From positions 41,517-105,516 of IMG/VR virus record IMGVR_UViG_3300023174_000096: DNA of 64,000 bases; one strand, written 5' to 3'. Shown piece by piece: positions 1 through 8,276 of this stretch (position 1 is its first letter; each line of letters begins with the position of its first letter). A program made the position numbers and the translations under genes. Source of the stretch: a virus. The notes beneath the pieces are model-generated. The model was not told the origin of the DNA. It was given only the letters and a program-made list of their open reading frames with translations, and made no database searches.

Positions 1-1883
1 GCTCCGACCAAGACCCGAGCCCACAGCCCCCGTCGTCGGGCTACATTGTCGAAGTGTCCTGCTACGCCAAGGGGTTCCAAACGGGCTGGATCGCCCCCGC
101 CACGGCGGGCACCGGGAGCACCGTCCCCGGCGCGGCTGACAACGCCCAAGCCTACACCACGGGGCAGTACCTCAAAGGCTCGACGGGCCAGAGCCTCACG
201 ATCTTCGGCGGCGAGGACACCATCGAGATCCTCCCCGAGGTGGCTTGGCCAGATGGCTACACCCCCGGGAGTGGCACCCTCCCGGCGGGTAACACCCCGC
301 TCTATTTCTACCTCGACCCCTCCGCGCCCGAGCCCATCATCAAAGCCTTCGGCAAGAGCGCGGATGGCAGGACGTACTACAACCAACGGGCGTTCTTCGT
401 CCCCGAGCGGTCTGTGTTCACGCAGATGGTGGCCGGGGCGAACTACTCGTTTGAGCTCAAGAAAGAGGAGCTCCCCAAGTTCTGCCCCATCGTCAACGGG
501 CGCATGGACACGGCGCTCGCCCAAGACCCGCAGACCGTGTACGTCCGGGTCACCCCTGTCACAGGGCGCATCACCGAGACCAACTACACCCAAGCCCGGT
601 GGACCCCGCGTGCCCGTCACGACGACAACGCCGTGCTGGTGAACATCGTCTGCACGTCGGGCAACGCTGAACCTCCCATCGGGAACCCGGACTTCGGCAT
701 CCCGAGCGAGGTGCTGGAGGTGGCGATCCCCACCGTGAATCAGAACCTCTACTCCAAGGCCGTCCAGACGGCCATCGCCGTGCTGGTGCTGTCGCGGAGC
801 GATCTCATGGCTCCCGACCCCATCACTGAGAACGCACCCCCAGACCCGGCGACCCAAGACCGCACCTACCGCCCGACAGGGCTGGAAAGCGCCGCCACCG
901 AGGTGTTCCGCTGGATGAACATCCAGAACCCATCGGACTATTTCTCGCGGCGCAACATCTCCCCCACGTCGTTCACCGACGACATCTACACCCGCATCGT
1001 GGAACAGGCCGACAGGTACATCCGCACGCAGGGGGCTCTCCCCCCGTCCGTGCTGAACGCGATGTCCACGACCCTCCACGACCTCGTGAATTGGAAGTGG
1101 TCCGACGCCCCCGACGCGCGAAACAACCAAGCTCTCCGGTACACGATTCTGGAGTCCCTCACGGTGCCCACGGAGTCCGGGCTCACGCCCGTGACCCCGC
1201 TGGCGATGAACCGCTACGACACCAAGCAGTACTACTCGGCCACGACCCCCGCCGACGTGTTGAACCAACTCAACGAGAAATGGAGTGAGTCAGGCTTCGG
1301 CATCCGATATCACAGGGCGTCCGTAGACGCTGCCCCGGTGGTCGGCCCGTCACTGGAGGCCAGCCCGCAGTACTGGTACGCGCGGCAACTGATCCCCGAG
1401 AGCATCTACCAGAAGGCGCGGATGGTGCTGGGCATCACGTCCAATCAGTCCGCGAGGCGCGTGGGCTCGTGGGTGGCCACCAAGCCCTTTACCGTGCGAG
1501 CGCCCACGGGACGGCTCCTCAGCATCCTCAACAAAGTGGAGGGGGCCAGTAACCTGATCCTGTCGGGCGCGCAGACCGGGGCGGATGCCGTCCTGCGATT
1601 CATCTCGTTCCTTGAGCAGCGGGTGCGGGAGATCCAAGAGACGATCAAGCGCCTCGATGCCCTGCTCGACCTGCCGTTTCAGGTGCCCGTGCCCGAGGCG
1701 AAAGCACTGTTGCTGATCACCAATGGGTCATCAGGCATCGTGACCGGGCTCCTCCAAGCCGAGGGCAAGCCCCAAGATGGACCCGGTGCCTACGCTGGCG
1801 GGATCGTGCTGGTGGCGGGCGGGAGCGTCCCAAGAGTTCTCATCGAGCTCCTCTCAGCGGGCATCCGTTCCGCAGGGGATTGA
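1..1883 (+). CDS. 5'-truncated virion structural protein (probable)
   Basis: The reading frame is open from base 3 and continues off the left edge; a GTG at 54 is the first start-like codon but residues before it (SGYIVEV) read as protein, so the gene is 5'-partial, at least 626 aa. The N-terminal half is beta-rich and Pro/Thr-rich. The last ~130 residues contain an amphipathic helix (around FISFLEQRVREIQETI), then a Gly-rich hydrophobic segment (SSGIVTGLLQ...GGIVLVAGG). Such architecture is common in phage tail or baseplate proteins; the role is inferred from composition, not from a recognised catalytic motif. It is the only virion-like gene on the plus strand here. Its 3' end overlaps the 3' end of the opposing gene by 94 bases. 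Confidence 0.6.
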   Translation, partial: SDQDPSPQPPSSGYIVEVSCYAKGFQTGWIAPATAGTGSTVPGAADNAQAYTTGQYLKGSTGQSLTIFGGEDTIEILPEVAWPDGYTPGSGTLPAGNTPLYFYLDPSAPEPIIKAFGKSADGRTYYNQRAFFVPERSVFTQMVAGANYSFELKKEELPKFCPIVNGRMDTALAQDPQTVYVRVTPVTGRITETNYTQARWTPRARHDDNAVLVNIVCTSGNAEPPIGNPDFGIPSEVLEVAIPTVNQNLYSKAVQTAIAVLVLSRSDLMAPDPITENAPPDPATQDRTYRPTGLESAATEVFRWMNIQNPSDYFSRRNISPTSFTDDIYTRIVEQADRYIRTQGALPPSVLNAMSTTLHDLVNWKWSDAPDARNNQALRYTILESLTVPTESGLTPVTPLAMNRYDTKQYYSATTPADVLNQLNEKWSESGFGIRYHRASVDAAPVVGPSLEASPQYWYARQLIPESIYQKARMVLGITSNQSARRVGSWVATKPFTVRAPTGRLLSILNKVEGASNLILSGAQTGADAVLRFISFLEQRVREIQETIKRLDALLDLPFQVPVPEAKALLLITNGSSGIVTGLLQAEGKPQDGPGAYAGGIVLVAGGSVPRVLIELLSAGIRSAGD

Positions 1884-2569
1884 TACTTGGCCGCGATGCG
1901 GTCGAAGAGCTCTGGCAGGGCAAAGAACCGCCTCTTCGTGCTTGGGTCAGACGGTGGGAGCAGCCCCTCCAGAGTGACCCACGCTCGCAGGGTGTTCTCG
2001 CGCACGCCGATTCTCTTCGCGGCTTCCTTGGTGGTCTCTTTTCCCACCCTCTCGTCCGCGATGTGCCTCTCCCAAGCCACGGCAGCTTCGCGGGCGTCGT
2101 CAATGTCCACATACCGGACCCCGTCCCGCTTCCCGGCGTAGCTGAACCGCCGCACCTGCACGCTGGCGAACTTCAAGATCCGCAGGGTCTTGTAGTAGTC
2201 GTAGCCCCACGACGGGTCGTCCGAGAGGGACTTCACTGACACCATCCCTTGAGGGGGTCCCGCGCGCAGCCCCAACGTGTGCGCCCGCTCGTAGATGGCA
2301 GGGCGAGTCCTGTTGGGGAGGGCTTGGCGCATCAACCGCATGGATTGGTCGTTCCACCCGTCGAGGAGGACTTGATCTTCTTCGGGCGTCCACAGGGCCG
2401 GATCAGTCCACCCGTTGAGGTTCAACTTCTTGTAGACCGCCGCCTTGGTCCGGTGTGGGAACCGCTTGAAGATGGCCTTCCAGTTGAAGCTGCGGTTCCG
2501 CACCCTCTTGGCCGTCAAGCGTTGGAGGTCAGCTAGGTCTTCGGGGGTCCAAGGTGTCGGTCGCGGCAT
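1790..2569 (-). CDS. SANT/Myb-like and HTH DNA-binding protein
   Basis: 259 aa. Two tryptophan-led repeats, PWTPEDL near residue 6 and LWTPEED near residue 59, each followed by basic helices, resemble the first helix of Myb/SANT modules. A third segment at residues 178-200 (KETTKEAAKRIGVRENTLRAWV, split here as KEAAKRIGV and ENTLRAWV) looks like a helix-turn-helix. A role as a transcription or DNA-organising regulator is inferred. I chose the ATG at 2569 because the upstream 22 codons are low-quality reading frame and because the GCGTAA element (minus-strand reading) lies just upstream. No Shine-Dalgarno sequence is visible. It is divergent from the small-gene operon that starts at 2607, with only 37 bases between. 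The last 31 codons lie antisense to the end of the virion gene. Confidence 0.7.
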   Translation of the reverse strand: MPRPTPWTPEDLADLQRLTAKRVRNRSFNWKAIFKRFPHRTKAAVYKKLNLNGWTDPALWTPEEDQVLLDGWNDQSMRLMRQALPNRTRPAIYERAHTLGLRAGPPQGMVSVKSLSDDPSWGYDYYKTLRILKFASVQVRRFSYAGKRDGVRYVDIDDAREAAVAWERHIADERVGKETTKEAAKRIGVRENTLRAWVTLEGLLPPSDPSTKRRFFALPELFDRIAAKYQSPAERMPAERSSMRTLGTLPPATSTIPPA

Positions 2570-2580
2570 GGTGCAGGAGA

Positions 2581-2599
2581 TTACGCACGGAGAGCGTAA
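2581..2599. promoter_or_regulatory. Divergent pair of GCGTAA elements
   Basis: In the 37-base divergent gap, GCGTAA occurs on the minus strand (2581-2586) 11 bases before the ATG at 2569 and on the plus strand (2594-2599) 7 bases before the ATG at 2607. This matches the GGGCGTAAC element found before many replication and accessory genes. Promoter function is inferred from position only. Confidence 0.45.
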
Positions 2600-2606
2600 G
2601 TGAGGC

Positions 2607-2792
2607 ATGACCGACGCCAACGACGAGAACGTCATCCGAGCGATGACGGCCTATCTGGAAGATAGCCTGTCCCAAGAGAAGCTCCTGCGAGAGCTCCTCG
2701 CGAAAGCTGGTTACAACGACCCGGACGCCTCCGTGGAGGAGTGTGTGGCGAGGCTGGTGCAGGATCACCTCCGACTGAGGGTGCCGTGCTGA
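2607..2792 (+). CDS. small acidic protein, unknown
   Basis: 61 aa, acidic and predicted mostly helical (EDSLSQEKLLRELLAKAG). No recognisable domain. First gene of the plus-strand operon; weak Shine-Dalgarno (gtgagg) directly before ATG. Its stop codon overlaps the GTG start of the next gene, implying translational coupling. Confidence 0.6.
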   Translation: MTDANDENVIRAMTAYLEDSLSQEKLLRELLAKAGYNDPDASVEECVARLVQDHLRLRVPC

Positions 2793-3154
2793 TCCTCGAC
2801 CACACCGACCTCGCCAAGCACCTTGACTGCGAGGCCACGGAGAGAGGCATCGTAGCCGTGCTGTACCAGAACACCGAGTGCGGGATCATCTTCGACCTCG
2901 TCCCCGGTGGTGTGAAGGTCACCGGGTACTGCGAGGGTGTGGATGAGGCGTGTGAGCCCCGCACCCTCCAGTACCCCTTCGACAGCGCCACGTTCGACAG
3001 CATCGTGGACGATGCTGACCGGGACGGGGTCGAGCTCTGGAACCAGACCCACGGATGCCCGGACTGCTACCCGGATCGAGACATCTACGACGACGGCCCC
3101 ATGTTGGTAGACCCCGAGTGCGCCACCTGTGGTGGCGAGGGGACGGTTCTGTAG
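2786..3154 (+). CDS. small protein with C-terminal zinc-ribbon-like motif
   Basis: 122 aa if it starts at the GTG overlapping the preceding stop codon (an upstream frame extension to 2741 runs inside the previous gene). The C-terminus has CPDC, then about 21 residues, then CATCGGEG, a DnaJ/zinc-ribbon-like cysteine arrangement. The N-terminal part (LILDHTDLAKHLDC) has no recognised fold. Function unknown; metal binding is inferred from the cysteines. Confidence 0.65.
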   Translation: MLILDHTDLAKHLDCEATERGIVAVLYQNTECGIIFDLVPGGVKVTGYCEGVDEACEPRTLQYPFDSATFDSIVDDADRDGVELWNQTHGCPDCYPDRDIYDDGPMLVDPECATCGGEGTVL

Positions 3155-3161
3155 GTACAGT

Positions 3162-3244
3162 AGTGTCGGTGCGTCGAAGCGACGCGGCGAACGGCGAACC
3201 CCCCCTCGCCAAAGTTCGCCGTGTCACTTCGGCGCATCGGCGTT
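3162..3244 (+). ncRNA. 31-bp RNA hairpin with C-rich loop in the 112-bp gap
   Basis: Bases 3162-3192 pair with 3214-3244: 24 Watson-Crick pairs, 6 G-U pairs and a single C-A mismatch (3180/3226). Inside, 3193-3197 (ggcga) pairs with 3206-3210 (tcgcc), leaving a loop of A plus seven Cs and a 3-nt AAA bulge. All six wobbles are G-U only when read as plus-strand RNA; on the minus strand they would be A-C mismatches, so selection on a plus-strand transcript is implied. No U-tract follows, so it is not a standard terminator. It sits between the genes at 2786 and 3267. Confidence 0.7.
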
Positions 3245-3266
3245 TCAACCCCACGAAGCGCGAGCC

Positions 3267-3647
3267 ATGACTGACGCACCTCAATGTCGCCTCTGCCGTG
3301 ATGGCACCTACGCCACGATGTCCCTCAAGATGTTCTCCGACGAGGACTGCGAGTGGACGCACTACTGTGACCCGTGCGGCGAGGCGATGGCCTCCGTGAT
3401 CCGCGACGGGCAGAAACGCGAGCCCGAGCGACAGGTCTTGGCCCCACCCCCCGAGGGGAAGGCACCGGAGGCGACCGTGAAGGCCCGGGCCAAGAAGAAG
3501 GCACCGGAGGCCGCTGCGAAAGCTCCTGCCAAGGCTGCACAACCTACGGCCAAGGCCCCAGAGGCACCCACACCGCCCGCCCGGAAAACGGCCCCCGCCA
3601 AGAACACGGGCGGCTACGACCTCCTCGCCCTGCTGGGGATGAAGTGA
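3267..3647 (+). CDS. zinc-finger protein with Lys/Ala/Pro-rich tail
   Basis: 126 aa. The N-terminus has CRLC then CDPC about 29 residues later, a likely zinc-binding pair. The middle and C-terminal part is a low-complexity Lys/Ala/Pro tract (repeated KAPE and AKAP units) like histone-H1/AlgP tails, ending in a short hydrophobic segment (YDLLALLGMK). DNA or RNA binding is inferred. The ATG at 3267 is chosen over an upstream in-frame ATG because the intervening sequence forms the hairpin. ATGA overlap with the next gene. Confidence 0.7.
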   Translation: MTDAPQCRLCRDGTYATMSLKMFSDEDCEWTHYCDPCGEAMASVIRDGQKREPERQVLAPPPEGKAPEATVKARAKKKAPEAAAKAPAKAAQPTAKAPEAPTPPARKTAPAKNTGGYDLLALLGMK

Positions 3648-3874
3648 TGGGGCGACCGAAAGGTGCCAGCCAACAGACCCTCCGGGCTATCCGCCTCCTG
3701 CGTCGGCTCGACCGGGGGGAGCGCATCTGCCTCTACCGCACGGCAGAGGAATTGGGCGTGTCGGACCGGACTCTGAGCCGAGACATCCGGGTGCTTCGTG
3801 AGGCCGGGGAGAAGGTCGTCCGTCGTGGGGACAAGTTCTGGATCGAAGCCAAGGCAAAGGACGTGACACCGTGA
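3647..3874 (+). CDS. HTH transcriptional regulator (HTH_11/DeoR-like)
   Basis: 75 aa. The segment RAIRLLRRLDRGERICLYR followed by TAEELGVSDRTLSRDIRVLR is a winged-helix/HTH_11 pattern as in DeoR and BirA N-termini, with the recognition helix at SDRTLSRDIRVL. There is no ligand-binding domain, so it is probably a small phage regulator. It is coupled to its neighbours by ATGA on the 5' side and GTGA on the 3' side. Confidence 0.75.
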   Translation: MGRPKGASQQTLRAIRLLRRLDRGERICLYRTAEELGVSDRTLSRDIRVLREAGEKVVRRGDKFWIEAKAKDVTP

Positions 3875-4116
3875 GCACACTGATCGAAGAGGCCCAAGGC
3901 GTTCTCGACGCACACCTCACCCCCCACGGGGCTACGATCCGCGCCGAGGAGCGAGACACCGACTCCCTGTACGTCACGGTCGCCGTGGGCGGTAAGACCT
4001 TCGACGAAACGATCCTCGTGGCCGGGATGCCCGCCGAGGTGAAAGGTGAGTACGTCCACTGCCGCGCCCATGCGCTCGCGGCACGGGTGCTCGCCTATAT
4101 GCACCCGGTGGCATGA
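3871..4116 (+). CDS. small protein, unknown
   Basis: 81 aa, GTG start overlapping the upstream stop (GTGA). Alpha/beta composition (DSLYVTVAVGGKTFDETILV). No domain recognised. Part of the coupled operon and followed by an ATGA overlap. Confidence 0.65.
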   Translation: MSTLIEEAQGVLDAHLTPHGATIRAEERDTDSLYVTVAVGGKTFDETILVAGMPAEVKGEYVHCRAHALAARVLAYMHPVA

Positions 4117-4250
4117 ATGAAGGCTGGACGCGAGACGAACCGACCGAGGAACCCCCCGACGAGGTCAACTTCTGGAATCTCGTGCCCCTTGTCGTAGGCG
4201 CTTGGGCGGTAGGCTATTTTGGCGTGACGTGGTTTGTGCTGTGGAGGTGA
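4113..4250 (+). CDS. 45-aa single-pass membrane protein
   Basis: An acidic N-terminus (about 20 residues) is followed by one hydrophobic, Trp-rich helix (residues 21-44, [19 protein letters not shown] and TWFVLWR), ending in Arg. The ATG overlaps the upstream stop (ATGA), and the stop is two bases before the next start. Predicted N-out or N-in single-span inner-membrane protein. The role is unknown: early host-takeover, superinfection exclusion or holin-like are possible. Confidence 0.65.
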   Translation: MNEGWTRDEPTEEPPDEVNFWNLVPLVVGAWAVGYFGVTWFVLWR

Positions 4251-4252
4251 CG

Positions 4253-5146
4253 ATGAGGGACATCCGCTACTGGGCCGAAAAGATCAACCCGCTTACGGAC
4301 TACGCCTTCACGCAGTTCTTGATGGGCAACCGCACGTTTGAGGAGTGCGCGCAGGAAGCCCTCGACAACGTGCTGAAGGCCGAAGATGCCAACGGGGCGA
4401 GCGCCCTTGAGGGGATCGAGTGGGCGCTTCACGAGCTTGAGGCGGACGAGGCTGCGCGCGATGAAGTGGTGGCGAAGCTGGAGGACGTGCGGGAGATGCT
4501 GAAAGAACGCTTTCGTCCCGTGGACGGCGATGCGAAGGTCGAGTTCCCCAAGGGCGCTCCCGGCATCCTCCCAGACCACGAGATCACCGCGCTCGCCCAA
4601 GCCGGGATGATCACCCCCTATGAGAGCTCGCAAGTCTCGAAGCGCGACGATCAACGGGTGATCTCCTACGGGGTGAGCTCTTACGGGTACGACGCGAGGG
4701 TATCCGACGACTTCAAGGTGTTCACGAACACCTACGGCACGGTGGTGGACCCCAAGAACTTCGACGACCGCAGCTTCGTGGACGTGAAGGCCCAACTAGG
4801 CCGAGACGGGTACACCATCACCATTCCCCCCCACAGCTTCGTTCTGGGCCGCACCGTCGAACGGTTCCGCATCCCCCGGGACGTGCTGGTGGTGTGCGTC
4901 GGGAAGTCCACCTATGCCCGCTGCGGGATCATCGTGAACGTGACCCCGCTGGAGCCCGAATGGGAAGGTCACGTCACGCTTGAGTTCAGCAACACCACCC
5001 CGCTGCCCGCGAAGCTGTACGCCAACGAGGGGGCGTGCCAGTTCATCTTCTTGCGGTCTGCATCCCCCTGCCAGACCTCCTACGCCGACCGCAAGGGCAA
5101 GTACCAAGGGCAGACCGGGGTGACACCCCCGAGGATGGTGAAGTGA
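4253..5146 (+). CDS. dcd: dCTP deaminase with ~100-aa N-terminal extension
   Basis: 297 aa; typical Dcd is ~190 aa. The Dcd core starts near residue 103: [13 protein letters not shown], then [17 protein letters not shown] (nucleotide and catalytic loop), [20 protein letters not shown] with the catalytic Glu in HVTLE, and [12 protein letters not shown] at the C-terminus. It would convert dCTP to dUTP (or dUMP if bifunctional), feeding dTTP synthesis along with the thymidine kinase at 34469. The acidic helical extension (residues 1-100) is not part of the known fold. Strong Shine-Dalgarno (ggaggtgacg) before ATG 4253. GTGA overlap with the methyltransferase. Confidence 0.9.
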   Translation: MRDIRYWAEKINPLTDYAFTQFLMGNRTFEECAQEALDNVLKAEDANGASALEGIEWALHELEADEAARDEVVAKLEDVREMLKERFRPVDGDAKVEFPKGAPGILPDHEITALAQAGMITPYESSQVSKRDDQRVISYGVSSYGYDARVSDDFKVFTNTYGTVVDPKNFDDRSFVDVKAQLGRDGYTITIPPHSFVLGRTVERFRIPRDVLVVCVGKSTYARCGIIVNVTPLEPEWEGHVTLEFSNTTPLPAKLYANEGACQFIFLRSASPCQTSYADRKGKYQGQTGVTPPRMVK

Positions 5147-5859
5147 GCCTGTACACCGACTTCAGCGGCGTGCCGGATGGCACCTACGATGTCATCTATG
5201 CCGACCCGCCCTGGTACTACTACGGCGACGGCGACAAGTACGGTGCCGCCGGGAAGCACTACGGGCTGATGTCCGACGCTGACCTCGCAACGATGCCCGT
5301 GCGGGCGAAGTGTCGCGAACAGGCCGTGATGTTTATGTGGGCGACGTGCCCGAGGCTCGACGCCGCTTTGGACCTCATGGTCCGTTGGGGATTTCACTAC
5401 CGAGGCGTGGCCTTCGTGTGGGTGAAGACCTCCGTCACCGGGCGGGTGATCCACGGGCAGGGCGTCCGCCCCACGGTGGTGAAGCCCACGACGGAGCTGG
5501 TGCTGGTGGGCAGCACGCGACCGATCAAGCGCCCGTTACCGTTGGTAGACGAAAGCGTCGGGCAGGTGATCATGGCCCCCCGCGCGCGGCATTCCGAGAA
5601 GCCCTTGGAGGCACGCCGTCGTATCGAACAACTGTTTCAGCCCGACGTGCGCCGCCTAGAGATGTTCGCCCGAGGCGGTAATGTCGCCGGGTGGGATCGC
5701 TTCGGCAACGACCTACACGACGGGGGCGTCAGCCTCGAAGGACTACTGCGAATCCATGACGGCCAAGAAGAAAGTTACCTCTCGGAAGGCATCACCGAAG
5801 AAGCCTTCGATCAAGAAGACCTCTCAAAAACGGGTCGCGAAGCGGACACCCCCGAGTAA
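5143..5859 (+). CDS. MT-A70-like adenine-N6 methyltransferase
   Basis: 238 aa, GTG start overlapping the dCTP deaminase stop. The catalytic motif DVIYADPPW (DPPW) is followed by the MT-A70 pattern ([21 protein letters not shown], split as WATCPRL and [32 protein letters not shown]...GWDRFGND). Such enzymes methylate adenine N6 in DNA or RNA; in phages they usually protect DNA from restriction. The last ~35 residues are acidic and overlap the N-terminus of the next gene in another frame. Confidence 0.9.
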   Translation: MSLYTDFSGVPDGTYDVIYADPPWYYYGDGDKYGAAGKHYGLMSDADLATMPVRAKCREQAVMFMWATCPRLDAALDLMVRWGFHYRGVAFVWVKTSVTGRVIHGQGVRPTVVKPTTELVLVGSTRPIKRPLPLVDESVGQVIMAPRARHSEKPLEARRRIEQLFQPDVRRLEMFARGGNVAGWDRFGNDLHDGGVSLEGLLRIHDGQEESYLSEGITEEAFDQEDLSKTGREADTPE

Positions 5860-6112
5860 GTCGGCTAAACAACCCATGCCGCCCGACTTTGAGGCGAGTC
5901 TCGATGAAGATACCGTGGCCAGCCTTCGATCTGCAACCGGGCCAAGAGACTACGTCCTCCGCACGCGCGCTGGGAAGTTCTTGCACGAGGTATCCGACCT
6001 CGTGGTCGCCAATCAGTTGGCCCGGGCGCTGGGCGTGCGGGTCAAGGTGTTCAAGCGCACCAAGGACGGAGAAGTCCTCATGTCCTACAGCGGGCCGGGG
6101 AAGTGGGACTGA
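5756..6112 (+). CDS. basic N-terminal tail protein, unknown
   Basis: 118 aa from the ATG at 5756. The first ~45 residues are Lys/Ser/Pro-rich ([18 protein letters not shown]), followed by a compact domain (RDYVLRTRAGKFLHEVSDL...ALGVRVKVFKR). Nucleic-acid binding is inferred from charge only. It overlaps the end of the methyltransferase by ~100 bases in a different frame, and its stop overlaps the next start (TGATG). Confidence 0.6.
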   Translation: MTAKKKVTSRKASPKKPSIKKTSQKRVAKRTPPSKSAKQPMPPDFEASLDEDTVASLRSATGPRDYVLRTRAGKFLHEVSDLVVANQLARALGVRVKVFKRTKDGEVLMSYSGPGKWD

Positions 6113-6474
6113 TGTCCGAGGGGCACACCTGTTCGTGGGCGACTCCCGACGGTTGCCGCGAAAGCTGGGTAGTTCCCCGCCTGTGGGAGGCATCGAAGGG
6201 CCTCCCCGTGACCGAGGTTCGCCTCGACACCCTTGAAGAAGTCACCCTCTCCTACGGGTGGCTACGTCACTGTCGGGATGACTCGCACCCGATGGTCATA
6301 ACCGAGATGGGGCGGGTGAACGACGCCGACCTCACCTACCCGATCATCCTGCACCCCGAAGGGTGGTTGATGGACGGATACCACCGTGTGGCGCGGGCGT
6401 TGCGGGAAGGGCGGGGCACTATCCCCGCCGTGCGATTCACCTACGGGACGTTGCCCCCGCCGTCGAACGGCTAG
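6112..6474 (+). CDS. ParB-N/sulfiredoxin-like domain protein
   Basis: 120 aa. The segment ILHPEGWLMDGYHRVARAL (residues ~76-95) matches the D-G-x-H-R signature of the ParB N-terminal/sulfiredoxin-like fold, which in ParB binds CTP. No C-terminal HTH follows, so it is not a full ParB. Last gene of the plus operon; converges on the nuclease gene with a 4-base overlap. Confidence 0.65.
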   Translation: MSEGHTCSWATPDGCRESWVVPRLWEASKGLPVTEVRLDTLEEVTLSYGWLRHCRDDSHPMVITEMGRVNDADLTYPIILHPEGWLMDGYHRVARALREGRGTIPAVRFTYGTLPPPSNG

Positions 6475-6866
6475 ACGGGCTTGGGACCGTTACCGTCCCA
6501 CGGCAGGGCGAACTTCCCGTCGATCATCCGCTGGTTGACGCTGACCGTCTCCCCTTGGACGCAGATGTCCGCGAGCCAGCGCCCGTACTTGTCGGCCTTG
6601 TGGGAGGTCACCCGTAAGGGCTTCCCGACGAGCATCCCCTCCAGCGCCGCCTTCGCGGCGAGGCCCACAGCCCTCGACGGACCCGTCACTTCCGGGGTGT
6701 TGATCCCCTTCAGCCGGAAGGTGACTTCAGCAGTCTTGGTGAGCGCCATCGTGTCCTTGACGTGGAAGCCGAAGTCCACGTCAAGGGTGAAGGTCTTGGC
6801 GAGACGGAGCACCACCGTGTCGCCGTCGATCACCCGCACGCACGTCCCGTCGTAACTGTAGTCCAC
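6471..6866 (-). CDS. staphylococcal-nuclease-like (SNase) protein
   Basis: 131 aa. CVRVIDGDTVVL, RLKGINTPEV, DKYGRWLADI and VNQRMIDGKFAL match the SNase/TNase fold (Asp of IDGDT and of the RLxGIxxPE box bind calcium; Arg/Glu in the core are catalytic in the family). No signal peptide is visible, so it would act in the cytoplasm or virion. GTG start with Shine-Dalgarno aggtgaaca. It lies 11 bases after a virion gene and is likely co-transcribed with it. Confidence 0.85.
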   Translation of the reverse strand: MDYSYDGTCVRVIDGDTVVLRLAKTFTLDVDFGFHVKDTMALTKTAEVTFRLKGINTPEVTGPSRAVGLAAKAALEGMLVGKPLRVTSHKADKYGRWLADICVQGETVSVNQRMIDGKFALPWDGNGPKPV

Positions 6867-6877
6867 TGTTCACCTGT

Positions 6878-8242
6878 TCAGTAGTCGATGTTCTCCCCCG
6901 TACCCGTACGGGAGCGAATCTGGATTCCGTTCGGCACGTTGCCCTTGTCGGTGGACATGGGGAACACGGCGTCGGGCGTGACGGACCACGGTGCGCCCGT
7001 CTGTTTGTCGTACGTCTCGCGGTACGGGCGGTAGGGGTACCGGGTCTGCGGCCACGGGAGGTTGGGCGACGCCAGCACGATTTCCACGGGTACGTCGTAC
7101 CGGATGTCGTTCGGGTCGATGTACGCGATGTTGAAGTGCTGCTGCATCACGTTGCCACGGTTCGTGGGACGGCGCACCGGGCCAACGCTGTACCGCTCGT
7201 TGTTCTGCTTGAGGACGAAGTCGCGCATCGAGATGATGGGCGAGAAGCTCGTCCACACCTCGTAGCTGTGCTCTTTTCTCCGTCCGTTGGGCGTCTGCGA
7301 GATACGCTTCTCGGCGTCGTCCGGGGCCATCAGGATGTCGTAGGGACCCTCAAAGCCGCCAACAAATCCCGTCCCGTAGCAGACCCGGCACCTGTTGCTG
7401 GGCTGCTTGTTGTAGGCGCGGGACTGCGGGTCGGTCTCGCTGCGGCAAGGGCAGGGCATCCCGCTGACCTTCTGGACGAAGAGCTTCACCCGCTCGCCGC
7501 CCTGTTCCAAGATCCAGCGGTTGCGGCGCATGGCCTCGCGCCAGATGTAGTCAAGCTGCTCGATCTGCATATCCGACGCGGGCATCGTCTGATCCAACGG
7601 CGTCTCGATGTACCCCGTGGTTGATCCTTCCGCGACCGCCACCGTGGTCACCCGGTAGAAGAGCTTGCGGTCGATCATCGTGTTCGGGTAGAGCACGTTC
7701 CGGGCGGTGTAGTAGCTGACCACCACGGCGCTGTTGGGGCCGGGGAGGGGTGATTCCACGTTGCGGTCATCGCGCGGGTCGATCTCCACCTGCGTCTGGA
7801 GAGTGATTTCTCCCGTCTGGCCAAACACGGTGCCGACCCAAGCGGGCACGCCGTCGATGGTGACCAGCACGTCCTCCGGGGAGTTCGCGGGCACCCCCTG
7901 TGCGCGAGGCTTCGCGATGGGGTAGCGGGTCTTGAGGGTCCAGCGCGCCGCGTTTGGCGCGTCCCCCTTGGACTGCCACCCGCCCTCCCAAGGGATCACC
8001 TCACTGGAGACCAGCGCCACGTCGGTGAAGTCCCGGTAGAACGTCGCGCTCACCGGGTAGCTGTTCAACCGCTTGAACGGCCCCCGGTCGCTCGCCTCGC
8101 TACGGTAGACGTTCACGCCCACCACGTTGTACTCGGTGTTCGCGCCGATCAGGGATGGGTCATCCCAACGGATGTCCAGCACGCCCTTGCCGAAGGGCGA
8201 CACGACCATCGTGTTCAGCGGCGGCTGCGGGTACAGGGACAT
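6878..8242 (-). CDS. virion structural protein with internal zinc-knuckle motif
   Basis: 454 aa. The N-terminus resembles a fibronectin-III-like beta domain (DIRWDDPSLIGANTEYNVVG). In the centre PCPCRSETDP and RCRVCYGTGFVGG form a Cys pair-pair motif as seen in a family of neck/tail structural proteins of large phages. Rich in Tyr/Pro/Arg towards the end. Function in the virion is inferred. First gene behind the promoter-like element at 8250-8272. Confidence 0.7.
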   Translation of the reverse strand: MSLYPQPPLNTMVVSPFGKGVLDIRWDDPSLIGANTEYNVVGVNVYRSEASDRGPFKRLNSYPVSATFYRDFTDVALVSSEVIPWEGGWQSKGDAPNAARWTLKTRYPIAKPRAQGVPANSPEDVLVTIDGVPAWVGTVFGQTGEITLQTQVEIDPRDDRNVESPLPGPNSAVVVSYYTARNVLYPNTMIDRKLFYRVTTVAVAEGSTTGYIETPLDQTMPASDMQIEQLDYIWREAMRRNRWILEQGGERVKLFVQKVSGMPCPCRSETDPQSRAYNKQPSNRCRVCYGTGFVGGFEGPYDILMAPDDAEKRISQTPNGRRKEHSYEVWTSFSPIISMRDFVLKQNNERYSVGPVRRPTNRGNVMQQHFNIAYIDPNDIRYDVPVEIVLASPNLPWPQTRYPYRPYRETYDKQTGAPWSVTPDAVFPMSTDKGNVPNGIQIRSRTGTGENIDY

Positions 8243-8243
8243 A

Positions 8244-8273
8244 CCCTAGCGGGGGGATAAGGCGGGAAACGGC
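8244..8273 (-). promoter_or_regulatory. candidate late promoter (CTTATC variant)
   Basis: Minus-strand CCGTTTCCCGCCTTATCCCC followed by CGCTAGGGT and then the ATG at 8242. The T-rich block plus CTATC-like core recurs before other virion genes (see the finding on this element). Confidence 0.5.
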
Positions 8274-8276
8274 GGG

